Assembly (NCBI RefSeq): GCF_023734095.1
Contig: NZ_AP024620.1
Span: 1,236,501-1,300,500, forward strand
DNA length: 64,000 nt
Direction of reading: 5' to 3'
DNA from: Moorella sp. Hama-1
Lineage (GTDB): Bacteria > Bacillota > DSM-521 > Neomoorellales > Neomoorellaceae
In this document: in pieces, positions 1-7,875 of the stretch
How positions within the stretch are numbered: the first letter of the stretch is position 1
How the letters are laid out: each line of letters opens with the position of its first letter
The notes under the pieces: generated by a model
Database searches by the model: none
What the model saw: the letters and a program-made list of their open reading frames with translations, nothing else
Told to the model about the DNA's origin: nothing
Translations under genes and position numbers: made by a program

Positions 1-508
1 CGCGGCCACCAGCCTGCCCATTATCCTGTATAATATTCCTTCCCGTACCGGCCGCAATATGGAAGCAGCCACGACCCTGCGCCTGGCAGCTATCAAGAAT
101 ATCGTGGCCGTCAAAGAGGCCAGCGGCGACCTGGACCAGGCGACGGCCATTATCCGGCAGGCGCCGGCTGATTTCCTTCTGTACAGCGGCGACGACTCTC
201 TGACCCTGCCCTTGATGGCTGTAGGCGGTTACGGCATTATCAGCGTGGCTGCCCACGTAGCCGGGGAGAAGATGCAGGCTATGGTTAGCGCCTTTACTGC
301 CGGTGACACCCGGAAGGCGGCAGCCCTCCACCGGGAACTCTTCCCCCTCTTCAAGGGCCTCTTTATCACCAGCAACCCGGTCCCTGTCAAGGAAGCCCTG
401 AATATGCTGGGGCTGCCGGCCGGGCCGGTGCGTTTGCCCCTGGTGGGCGCCTCAAAGGAGGAAAAGGAAAAAATCGCCGCCGCACTGCGGGAAACGGGCT
501 TATTATAG
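1..508 (+). CDS. dapA: 4-hydroxy-tetrahydrodipicolinate synthase, C-terminal part (5' end outside window)
   Basis: The reading frame is open from base 2 and gives about the last 168 residues of a DapA-type aldolase. DapA condenses pyruvate with aspartate semialdehyde in the lysine/diaminopimelate pathway, which also feeds dipicolinate for spores. The fragment begins just before the active-site stretch YNIPSRTG, which carries the proton-relay tyrosine, followed about 25 residues later by VKEASGD with the Schiff-base lysine. The first in-frame ATG (59) is internal, not the true start. RNase J follows 150 bases downstream, as in the B. subtilis dapA-rnjB order. The family call is secure; lysine rather than sialic-acid-type activity is inferred from this context. 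Confidence 0.9.
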   Translation, partial: AATSLPIILYNIPSRTGRNMEAATTLRLAAIKNIVAVKEASGDLDQATAIIRQAPADFLLYSGDDSLTLPLMAVGGYGIISVAAHVAGEKMQAMVSAFTAGDTRKAAALHRELFPLFKGLFITSNPVPVKEALNMLGLPAGPVRLPLVGASKEEKEKIAAALRETGLL

Positions 509-520
509 ACCCGGGAAATG

Positions 521-549
521 TTGCAAGCCGGGGCGAGATGGGTTATAAT
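521..549 (+). promoter_or_regulatory. Sigma-A type promoter for rnj
   Basis: TTGCAA (521-526), a 17-base spacer and a perfect TATAAT (544-549). It lies between dapA and rnj and would give rnj a leader of about 105 bases. Confidence 0.65.
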
Positions 550-578
550 AAATACAGCTGGTTTAGAACGTGGATAAG

Positions 579-610
579 TACCGGGCCGGCGTCAAGCAGG
601 CCCGGTATTT
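579..610 (+). other. GC-rich hairpin in the rnj leader
   Basis: TACCGGGCC (579-587) pairs with GGCCCGGTA (599-607) over an 11-base loop, followed by a short T-rich stretch. It sits downstream of the promoter at 521-549, so it is inside the rnj leader rather than a simple dapA terminator. It could attenuate transcription or act as an RNase J processing or autoregulation site. The T-run is short, so termination would be weak. Confidence 0.5.
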
Positions 611-661
611 AATTGGCGCCGCAAGTTAGTATCTTTGGAAACTGAAAATGGAGGTGGATTA

Positions 662-2329
662 ATGGGAGAAAATGAGCGTAAGGTTTCCCTGATCCCCCTG
701 GGCGGCCTCGGCGAAATCGGCAAGAACATGATGGCGATCAGGTACGGAAATAGCATACTGGTCATCGATTGTGGCTTGACCTTTCCCGAGGATGAATTGC
801 TGGGCGTCGATGTGGTCATCCCGGACTACACCTATCTCCTGGAAAACCGGCAGATGGTTAAGGGGATTATTGTTACCCACGGTCATGAAGACCATATTGG
901 TGCCCTGCCCTACGTTCTCAAGGATTTAAATGTGCCCGTTTATGGTACCAAGCTGACCCTGGCCCTGATCCAGGCCAAGCTCAAGGAACAGGGTAACCTC
1001 AATGGCGTTCGTTTGCAACAGGTGAAGCCCAGGGACACTTTAAGAATCGGTCCTTTCAGAGTGGAGTTTATCCACGTCAGCCATTCTATTGCCGACACTG
1101 TGGCCCTGGCTATTCACACGCCGGTAGGGACCATCGTCCATACCAGCGACTTTAAAATTGATTATACACCCATTGATGGGGAAGTCTTTGATTTCTACAA
1201 GTTCGCCGAGCTAGGGGAAAAGGGCGTTCTGGTGCTCATGGCGGACAGCACCAACGTCGAGCGACCGGGCTTTACCATGTCCGAACGCGTCGTCGGCGCC
1301 ACCTTTGATGAGGTTTTTCGCCGGGCGCAGGAAAGGATTATTATTGCCAGCTTTGCTTCCAATATTCATCGCGTTCAGCAGATAATCTCAACGGCCTATA
1401 AATACAACCGCAAGGTGGCGGTGGTAGGCCGCAGCATGGTAAATGTGGTGAATATTGCCCAGGAGATCGGCTACCTGGATGTCCCGGAAGGGACCCTGGT
1501 GGAGCTGAGCGAGCTGGCCCATCTGCCGAAAAACCAGACGGTGATTATCTCGACGGGTAGCCAGGGAGAGCCCATGTCGGCCCTGACCCGGATCGCCCGT
1601 AATGATCACCGCCAGATAGAGATTGTCCCCGGGGATACGGTAATTATCTCGGCTTTACCGATTCCCGGCAACGAAAAACTGGTGGCGCGAACGGTAGACC
1701 AGCTATTTAAACAGGGTGCCGACGTCTATCACGAAGCTGTGGAAGGAGTTCACGTTTCCGGCCACGCCAGCCAGGAGGAATTAAAACTGGTCCTCAGCCT
1801 GGTCAAACCCAGATTTTTCGTGCCCGTCCACGGTGAATACCGCATGCTTATTAAGCATGCCCGTTTGGCGGAGGATCTGGGGATACCGCCGGAAAACATC
1901 TTTGTGGCCGAGAACGGCCAGGTAATGGAGTTTACCGGCGAAACCGGCAGCTTTAACGGTCGCGTCACCGCCGGCCGCCTGTTGATTGACGGCTTGGGGG
2001 TGGGCGATGTTGGTAATATCGTCCTGCGGGACCGCAAGCAACTGGCCCAGGACGGCTTGCTGATTGTTGTTTTAACCCTGAGCAAGGAGAACGGCAATGT
2101 AGTTGCCGGGCCGGATATTATCTCCCGGGGCTTCGTTTACGTCCGCGAGAGCGAGGAACTCCTGGACGAAGCCAAGGAAAAGGTGCGCCAGACCCTGGAT
2201 AAGTGCAGCGAGCGTAAAGTAAATGACTGGTCGACGATCAAGAGCAATATCCGCGACAACCTGGGTAAGTTCCTTTACGAAAAAACCAGGCGGCGGCCGA
2301 TGATCCTGCCGATTATTATGGAAGTATAA
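662..2329 (+). CDS. rnj: Ribonuclease J (metallo-beta-lactamase/beta-CASP RNase)
   Basis: A 555-residue RNase J, the 5'-3' exo/endoribonuclease of mRNA decay and 16S rRNA maturation in Firmicutes. The zinc-binding HxHxDH motif is seen as HGHEDH at residues 73-78, followed by HVSHS and HTSDFK metal-site segments, the beta-CASP region, and the RNase J C-terminal domain. I chose ATG 662 because GGAGGTGG (650-657) lies at ideal spacing; an in-frame TTG at 635 would overlap that ribosome binding site. Length matches the family. It follows dapA, as B. subtilis rnjB does. Whether it corresponds to J1 or J2 cannot be told from sequence alone. Confidence 0.95.
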   Translation: MGENERKVSLIPLGGLGEIGKNMMAIRYGNSILVIDCGLTFPEDELLGVDVVIPDYTYLLENRQMVKGIIVTHGHEDHIGALPYVLKDLNVPVYGTKLTLALIQAKLKEQGNLNGVRLQQVKPRDTLRIGPFRVEFIHVSHSIADTVALAIHTPVGTIVHTSDFKIDYTPIDGEVFDFYKFAELGEKGVLVLMADSTNVERPGFTMSERVVGATFDEVFRRAQERIIIASFASNIHRVQQIISTAYKYNRKVAVVGRSMVNVVNIAQEIGYLDVPEGTLVELSELAHLPKNQTVIISTGSQGEPMSALTRIARNDHRQIEIVPGDTVIISALPIPGNEKLVARTVDQLFKQGADVYHEAVEGVHVSGHASQEELKLVLSLVKPRFFVPVHGEYRMLIKHARLAEDLGIPPENIFVAENGQVMEFTGETGSFNGRVTAGRLLIDGLGVGDVGNIVLRDRKQLAQDGLLIVVLTLSKENGNVVAGPDIISRGFVYVRESEELLDEAKEKVRQTLDKCSERKVNDWSTIKSNIRDNLGKFLYEKTRRRPMILPIIMEV

Positions 2330-2360
2330 GAAGTATAATTGGCGAATTAGCGTAGCGAAA

Positions 2361-2402
2361 AAGGCCCTGGGCAACCCGGAAGGGTGGCCCGGGGCTTTTT
2401 TA
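2361..2402 (+). terminator. Intrinsic terminator of rnj
   Basis: A GC-rich inverted repeat (arms about 2362-2375 and 2382-2395) is followed by a run of T (2396-2401), 30 bases after the rnj stop. Confidence 0.85.
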
Positions 2403-2471
2403 TACCAAGCATACTTTGGGGAATTCCAGCTCTAGTCGACGTCTAGCGCAGGTTATCGTCTTTCCACAAAT

Positions 2472-2495
2472 AAAAAAATCCGGCGCGAAGCCGGA
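2472..2495 (-). terminator. Intrinsic terminator of the gerA operon
   Basis: Read on the minus strand, TCCGGC and GCCGGA arms (2479-2484/2490-2495) precede seven T (2478-2472). It lies 58 bases beyond the gerAB stop codon and ends the minus-strand operon. Confidence 0.85.
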
Positions 2496-2552
2496 CAACC
2501 GAAGGATCAAGGACAATATACCGAGAGGGTCAAACCATGTAGGATTTTGACT

Positions 2553-3656
2553 TCATGGTTTCCCCCGCCCTTTAATTCGTCTTTTAAAACGAAAGAAAGC
2601 AATAAGGGATAGCAGTGCGGGTATGCCCACCAATACCACCAGGCCCAAGGGCTGGAGAAAGAAAAAGAAATCCTTGACTGCAAAGATGTTACTAGGCCGC
2701 TGGGCCAAATAATAAACTACCGGCAACTGGTAAAAAGCCAGCATTCTGTAGTTTTGTAAGTTCAATAGTCGCCCCAGCAAATAAGAACTGGCCCAGAGGA
2801 GGGCCGCGACCGTAGGAAAGACTAAAATGATCCACAGGAAAACAAATATCAGGCTGATGCGCTCAATAAAGGCCCCAGCAAATTCCGCCAGATGAGTAAC
2901 TGTCAGGCCGGGAATTAAAGTGTATTTCAGCAATTCTACCCCCAACACCCCCTGGCAGGTTGTTATGACGGTGATCACGACTACCATGACGAGCAAATAA
3001 CCGTAGCTGGCCGCCCGCCAGGCTTGCCGGGGCTCCTGCAAAAAAGGAACAAGGATAAGAAAAAGACTGATCTCTTCAGCATTGCTAATCCGCCATACGG
3101 CCAGTTTTAAGACCGGCCAGGGTCCATGGGGTAAGATTGGTAAAAAATTGTCCAGATGAATACGGGGTATCACCTGGGCAAACAGGAGAAAGATAAGGGG
3201 TAAAGAAACAATGACAATAATAACCGAGGCGCGGGCCAGGGGTTCGATACCCCTGGCGGCCATATAGGCCGCTACCAACAGGAAAGAAACGAGCACCGCT
3301 GCATCGGGCGTGCGTGACAAGAGGGAATTTTTAACCGTATCGGTGGTTACCCGCCCTACTTCAGCCGCTAAACTAACCCAGTAGATCAAGACTATTAAAC
3401 CCAGCACCCAGGCTAGCCACCGGCCTGCAAGCTGACGGCTGTAGCCCACCAGGTCCAGGTGGGGAAATTGCATGGCCAGCCGCGTTAAGAGGTAGATGGC
3501 TCCAAGGCTGGCTACAGTTTCCAGGGGGGATACCAACCACGTATCCACCCCCACTTTGATGGCAATATCCCTGGCACCTGTTAGCGTCCCCACTTCAATC
3601 ATTGCCGCGACAGTTAAAAAGATAGCCTCGTTCGTCCCAATCCTTTCACGTGACAT
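2553..3656 (-). CDS. gerAB: Spore germination receptor B subunit (GerAB/YndE-like transporter)
   Basis: A 367-residue, very hydrophobic protein with about ten predicted membrane segments, related to the APC-type GerAB permeases. In the spore inner membrane the B subunit is thought to bind the small-molecule germinant. The N-terminus (GTNEAIFLTVAAMIEVGTL) and the PILPHGPWPVLK loop are typical of the family. The ATG abuts the TAA of the upstream gerAC with no gap, so the two are translationally coupled. The protein ends in a basic cytoplasmic tail. The ligand cannot be deduced. The operon runs A-C-B instead of the common A-B-C. Confidence 0.9.
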   Translation of the reverse strand: MSRERIGTNEAIFLTVAAMIEVGTLTGARDIAIKVGVDTWLVSPLETVASLGAIYLLTRLAMQFPHLDLVGYSRQLAGRWLAWVLGLIVLIYWVSLAAEVGRVTTDTVKNSLLSRTPDAAVLVSFLLVAAYMAARGIEPLARASVIIVIVSLPLIFLLFAQVIPRIHLDNFLPILPHGPWPVLKLAVWRISNAEEISLFLILVPFLQEPRQAWRAASYGYLLVMVVVITVITTCQGVLGVELLKYTLIPGLTVTHLAEFAGAFIERISLIFVFLWIILVFPTVAALLWASSYLLGRLLNLQNYRMLAFYQLPVVYYLAQRPSNIFAVKDFFFFLQPLGLVVLVGIPALLSLIAFFRFKRRIKGRGKP

Positions 3657-4835
3657 TTAGCTCACCATACCTACATGACGAATACTAACCTTTACCTCCA
3701 CTACTACGGGCATCTGCGTAAAAACCTGCCGCCAGTTATCTTTAATACTTTCCCACCGACGCGGGTCTCTTTGTTCTATTTTACGGCCAAACCCCAGGGT
3801 ATCGGCCTGGTATTCTTGCTGGAGCTTAGTCACCAGTTGCTGAATGCGCTGCTTAATTTCCATGCCAGCCCGCTCCTCAACTTGCTGTAACTCCTGAGCC
3901 TTCAGGTTCGACCGGCCACCTATTTTTTCCGTAATATCGGCTTGAATATCTAAATTAACAGCCATGCTCAGTCGATCGCCAGCAAATTGGGGCCGGACAT
4001 TGGTGTCTAGCTTATAAAGCTTGAGAGATATCATCCGTGCCAGCTCGGGTACCGACAGAGCCAGGATATCGCCGCCTTTAAATTCTCCGGTAATCCAGGC
4101 AGCCGCCTGGGTTTCCGTCGGGTCGAGCCAGCCGACCAGCTTCCCTTCTTTTATTATCCCTGTCCCGCTTACCTGTAATTCCGGAGCCCCCTGTCCAGGT
4201 ACCAGAGCCGCCTGGGATATTAAAATATCCCTCCCGGCCGCCACAGCCGCAATTATATCGGCGAGGTTATGTTTGACAAAACGGGAAGTGCGGAACTGGC
4301 GTTCCGACTGCTCGTACAAAAACATGCTCACGCTTTGGGCAAATTTGGGTTGGGCGGCAAGCAGATCCCGGGCGGGCCCCGCACTTAAAAGTATTGTCGT
4401 GGCCAGGTATCCTTCGCTATAGCGGGGCCAGAAATCCAACACTTCGGTGATTTTCTGGCGCCTGGCCAGCTCTTCGCCGATAATTATCACCTTCTGGTGG
4501 CCCAAAAAGAGCCTGCGTTCGGCTCTAGTAGCCGCCTTACTGATGGCTTCATCGACGGTCAGCCCGCTTAAGGTTAACCGCCAGGTGGGAAGCTCCTTGG
4601 CCGCACCGTCTCTCCCGCCGCCACCTCCTCCCCCTTTGGCAGCCATAAGGCGTAAAATGGGCATTTCCATGGTCACTTCAACCTGATCATCCTTACGTTG
4701 ACCTTCCCCTTTTGGGGCGAGATCGATAGCCGTTCCCAGTACCAGAGCGCGCCGTTCCAGATCCAGGTTGTCCCAACAGCCAGTTGCAATGATGGTCGTG
4801 ATAATTACGATTAAAAGCCAGGCAGTTCTTCTCAT
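3657..4835 (-). CDS. gerAC: Spore germination receptor C subunit, Ger(x)C lipoprotein
   Basis: A 392-residue lipoprotein of the GerAC family. The N-terminus has a basic start, a hydrophobic core and a lipobox ending IIATGC with the lipidated cysteine at residue 20, followed by WD, the usual CWD opening. A run of seven glycines lies near residue 70, where the family has a variable loop. The protein is anchored on the outer face of the spore inner membrane and is needed for receptor assembly. The ATG overlaps the end of gerAA by four bases (ATGA) and the stop touches the start of gerAB. Confidence 0.92.
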   Translation of the reverse strand: MRRTAWLLIVIITTIIATGCWDNLDLERRALVLGTAIDLAPKGEGQRKDDQVEVTMEMPILRLMAAKGGGGGGGRDGAAKELPTWRLTLSGLTVDEAISKAATRAERRLFLGHQKVIIIGEELARRQKITEVLDFWPRYSEGYLATTILLSAGPARDLLAAQPKFAQSVSMFLYEQSERQFRTSRFVKHNLADIIAAVAAGRDILISQAALVPGQGAPELQVSGTGIIKEGKLVGWLDPTETQAAAWITGEFKGGDILALSVPELARMISLKLYKLDTNVRPQFAGDRLSMAVNLDIQADITEKIGGRSNLKAQELQQVEERAGMEIKQRIQQLVTKLQQEYQADTLGFGRKIEQRDPRRWESIKDNWRQVFTQMPVVVEVKVSIRHVGMVS

Positions 4836-6427
4836 TTTTTCTTCACCCCGGCGCCCATTTTTTTAGCTTCCCTGGGTTTTAGGTAGAAAGGGCGCCAGCG
4901 CTGGTTAAACAGGGCGGTACGGTAAATGCTGTCCTTAAGATCAGGTACCCGCAAGGGGGCCCAGGGTTGGAGATAAGGTACGCCAAAACTTTTGAGGGAA
5001 ACCAAGTGGGTGAGGATTAACATCAGGCCTAGGATGATGCCGTAGAGCCCTAATACGGTTGCCATGATCATGAGAAAGAAGCGAAGAATCCGTAAAGCTA
5101 TGGCGGCATCGAATCTAGGAGCAGCGAAGCCGCCTATAGCTGTCAGCGCCACGACAATGACCATAGCCGAACTCACGATGTTGGCCTGAACCGCCGCCTG
5201 GCCGAGGACGAGGGCACCTACAACGCCCAGGGTTTGGCCTAGAGGGCCGGGCAAGCGGATCCCCGCCTCCCGTAAAAGCTCCAGGACAACCTCCATGATT
5301 AAAGCTTCTACTATCGAGGGGAAAGGCACCCCTTCCCGCCCGGCCCCGATGGAAATGGCCAGGGAGGTGGGTATCATTTCCGGGGAAAAGGATATCATGG
5401 CAATATACAGGGCGGGGAGAATCAGAGTCAAGGCCGTTCCCAAAAACCGCAAACCCCGGATCAGAAAGGAAATCAACCAGCGATGATAAAAGTCCTCCGG
5501 GCTATGCATTAACGAATTAAAGGTAGCGGGAATGAGCAGGGCAAAGGGGGTATTGTCCGTTAAGACTACGACCCGGCCTTCGAGGAGGGCGGCGGTGGCC
5601 TCGTCGGGCCTTTCGGTACTCTGGATTTGCGCAAAGGGAGAGTACCAGTTGTCCTCGATTAGCTGCTCGATAAAGCCGCTATCGAGAATACCATCGATAT
5701 CAATTTTGTTCAGCCTTTCCTCAACTTCCGTTAGCAGCCCGGGGTTAACTATACCGTCCAGGTACATAACTCCCACCGTAGTTTGGCTGCGCCGGCCCAG
5801 GAAGGAGGTTTTTAACTTGAGCTGGGGGTCACGGAGGCGCCGGCGTAAAAGGGCCGTGTTGGTACGGAAACACTCGGAGAATCCTTCCCGGGGACCGCGG
5901 ATTAAGGATTCATTTTGTGGTTCCTCCACCCCCCGGTGTTCCCAACCGCAGACCTCCAGGGCCAGACCTTTATTGCTGCCCTCCAGGATAAGAAGTGCAA
6001 AACCGCTTAATATACAAAAAACAGCCTCACGGGAATCGGCTATCTCCCGGACGTTCGCCACTGTTAATAAGGAATCCCGTACCTGGTTGAATATTCCTCC
6101 CTCCGGGGCAAAAGCCAGGGTAGTCAAAGGGGCTTCCAGGAGCAGGGACTTAACGATCTGATTATCGATAATCTCGTTGTCTACCAGACCGTCAATATAA
6201 ATGAGAACCGTCGCCAACCCCTGTGTCCCGCCTATTTTCATCCGGCGGTAAACCGCATCCTGGCAATCGGCAAAAATAGCTTGCAATATTTTTAAGTTGG
6301 CCTCTAAAGAACGCCGGAAGGGAAGAGCAATAGCCTTCCCCTCGTCCGCCAGGGGAGATGTATCTTGTGCCGGGTTAAGTTTGGCCTTCCGTTTTTTACG
6401 TGAAAAGAGCCAGGGCTTTTGCGGCAT
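4832..6427 (-). CDS. gerAA: Spore germination receptor A subunit (GerAA/SpoVAF family)
   Basis: A 531-residue GerAA-type protein: a long hydrophilic N-terminal domain (about residues 1-310) followed by a membrane domain with about five segments, then a basic tail. The segment PFPSIVEALIMEVVLELLREAGIRLPGP is strongly conserved in GerA A subunits, and the N-domain has the expected YLDGIVNPGLL motif. Start ATG 6427 has an AAGGAG about 13 bases upstream. First gene of the A-C-B receptor set and 27 bases downstream of the ylzJ-like gene, so probably cotranscribed with tepA. Confidence 0.93.
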   Translation of the reverse strand: MPQKPWLFSRKKRKAKLNPAQDTSPLADEGKAIALPFRRSLEANLKILQAIFADCQDAVYRRMKIGGTQGLATVLIYIDGLVDNEIIDNQIVKSLLLEAPLTTLAFAPEGGIFNQVRDSLLTVANVREIADSREAVFCILSGFALLILEGSNKGLALEVCGWEHRGVEEPQNESLIRGPREGFSECFRTNTALLRRRLRDPQLKLKTSFLGRRSQTTVGVMYLDGIVNPGLLTEVEERLNKIDIDGILDSGFIEQLIEDNWYSPFAQIQSTERPDEATAALLEGRVVVLTDNTPFALLIPATFNSLMHSPEDFYHRWLISFLIRGLRFLGTALTLILPALYIAMISFSPEMIPTSLAISIGAGREGVPFPSIVEALIMEVVLELLREAGIRLPGPLGQTLGVVGALVLGQAAVQANIVSSAMVIVVALTAIGGFAAPRFDAAIALRILRFFLMIMATVLGLYGIILGLMLILTHLVSLKSFGVPYLQPWAPLRVPDLKDSIYRTALFNQRWRPFYLKPREAKKMGAGVKKK

Positions 6428-6454
6428 GAATGAATAGTACTCCTTGGGTAATAA

Positions 6455-6730
6455 TCACCTGATGGAAAGCTTCTGGTTGGAGGCCGGCCCCGGAATACTA
6501 GGGTCGGTTATACTTTCCGGGGCAAAATTGATAATGCAGCCCGGCTGGTAGGGGCTATTCAGGTAATCGGCCGGGTCAGTGCTGATGAGGCGTATCACCC
6601 GCGCCTGGTTAAAGCCCAGGGGTTCCACCTCCAGGGTTACTTCTCCTACCTTTAATTCCTGGCGCTGGGGGCAGAAGTTATCCATTCCCTCCCAGATAAG
6701 CTCGGGTGGTATAGGGCTATAAACATACAT
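6455..6730 (-). CDS. YlzJ-like small protein
   Basis: A 91-residue acidic soluble protein beginning MYVYSPIPPELIWEG, the hallmark of YlzJ-like proteins of spore formers, which sit beside tepA and spoIIIE in B. subtilis. ATG 6730 is chosen because GGAGG (6743-6739) lies eight bases upstream; an upstream in-frame start at 6754 would put that site inside the gene. Function is unknown. Its place between tepA and the germination operon suggests expression during sporulation. Confidence 0.75.
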   Translation of the reverse strand: MYVYSPIPPELIWEGMDNFCPQRQELKVGEVTLEVEPLGFNQARVIRLISTDPADYLNSPYQPGCIINFAPESITDPSIPGPASNQKLSIR

Positions 6731-6804
6731 TATTATTGCCTCCACTGGTCGCACTGAAGCTCAAGCTACTGGTCCCGGCTCCCACGGAAAGCACTGGTGA
6801 CATA

Positions 6805-7590
6805 TTAGTGCCGCCTCCCCGGGCCGGGAGCACCGGCAGCGATAAGTTCTTTCACTTTACGGACGGCCGAGGCCAGGCCGCCGACCTCGTTGATCAGCCC
6901 TACTTTAACAGCATCCTGGCCGACCAGGATGGTGCCGATATCCCGCGCCAGTTCTCCGGTGGCAAACATCAAGCGGCGCAAGTCCCCTTCGGAGACATTG
7001 GCGTGCTCGACAATGAAGCGGATGACCCGGTCTTGCATCTTGTCCAGATACTCATAGGTCTGGGGAACGCCGATGACCATGCCGGTAAGGCGAATGGGGT
7101 GGATGGTCATGGTGGCCGTCTCGGCAATAAAAGAATAATTCGCCGCAGTGGAAATGGGGACGCCGATACTGTGCCCACCGCCCAGGACCAGGGAAACTAC
7201 CGGCTTGGACATGCTGACCAGCATTTCGGCAATGGCCAAGCCGGCCTCCACATCGCCGCCGACGGTATTGAGGACTACCAGGAGCCCTTTAATATTAGGG
7301 TCCTGTTCTACGGCCACCAGCTGGGGAATAATATGCTCATATTTAGTTGTCTTGTTCTGAGGCGGCATTACCAGATGGCCTTCGATCTGGCCGACGATCT
7401 GCAGGCAGTGAATCTCACTTTTAAAATCTGGGATGCTGGTCTGCCCTAGTTCTTTGATATTCTCTACTTCCGGGTTGGTGGAGCGACGGACTATATTACC
7501 CCGGGCCGGCTCCCGTTGGGGCTGGGTCAGGGGCGGAGGTGTTGCCGGTGGGTTAGGTACGGGGTTAGGTGAAATGTCAGGGCCAGGCAT
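6805..7590 (-). CDS. tepA: Translocation-enhancing protein TepA, ClpP-like serine protease
   Basis: A 261-residue ClpP/crotonase-fold protein. Residues 1-50 are a proline-rich, probably disordered leader. The ClpP core follows, with the nucleophile serine at residue 141 (GGGHSIGVP), an oxyanion [10 protein letters not shown] loop and a histidine at residue 164 (TIHPI). B. subtilis TepA (YmfB) is a cytoplasmic sporulation-associated protease reported to degrade small acid-soluble spore proteins and to affect protein secretion. It is divergent from ftsK/spoIIIE, its neighbour in B. subtilis too. The start has a strong AAGGAGG. Confidence 0.88.
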   Translation of the reverse strand: MPGPDISPNPVPNPPATPPPLTQPQREPARGNIVRRSTNPEVENIKELGQTSIPDFKSEIHCLQIVGQIEGHLVMPPQNKTTKYEHIIPQLVAVEQDPNIKGLLVVLNTVGGDVEAGLAIAEMLVSMSKPVVSLVLGGGHSIGVPISTAANYSFIAETATMTIHPIRLTGMVIGVPQTYEYLDKMQDRVIRFIVEHANVSEGDLRRLMFATGELARDIGTILVGQDAVKVGLINEVGGLASAVRKVKELIAAGAPGPGRRH

Positions 7591-7875
7591 TATGGCTTCC
7601 TCCTTAAATCATAAGCTAATGTAGAATATGGATGTAAAGGGCAGGGTGCTCCTGGTCGGGGTTTTCTTTGCAGTATAAAGGCGCCAGGCTTTCCCGAACT
7701 TAGTATAGGAAAGAGGGGCGCCAATCATACATCGAGCCCCCTAAAATGAACGGTGCTGTATAATAGTTTTGGCAGGGCAGTCGCCCAGGGGCCAAACCTC
7801 ATTAAATACTTTTTCACCTTGGAGCAAGGAATCTGGCCATCTGGCGTAGAATAGTAGCAACCGGGGTGATGGAAA
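7591..7875. other. Divergent promoter region between tepA and ftsK
   Basis: No gene is seen in these 285 bases. They hold an imperfect hairpin (GGCGCC at 7680-7685 with GGCGCC at 7717-7722, inner arms CTTTCC/GGAAAG), a candidate forespore-type promoter reading towards tepA, and a plus-strand TATAAT at 7759-7764 that may be the -10 of ftsK, although I see no good -35 for it. Confidence 0.5.
7701..7731 (-). promoter_or_regulatory. Possible sigma-F/sigma-G promoter for tepA-ylzJ-gerA
   Basis: On the minus strand TGTATG (7731-7726), 17 bases, then CTATACTA (7708-7701). This resembles the forespore consensus (TGNATA, about 17-18, CATACTA). GerA operons are forespore-expressed in Bacillus, so the fit makes biological sense, but it is a motif match only. 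Confidence 0.35.

Noticed and set aside
6736-7449. 237-codon open frame on the plus strand
   Set aside because: It is the antisense shadow of tepA; no ribosome binding site, and the opposite strand has clear ClpP-like motifs.
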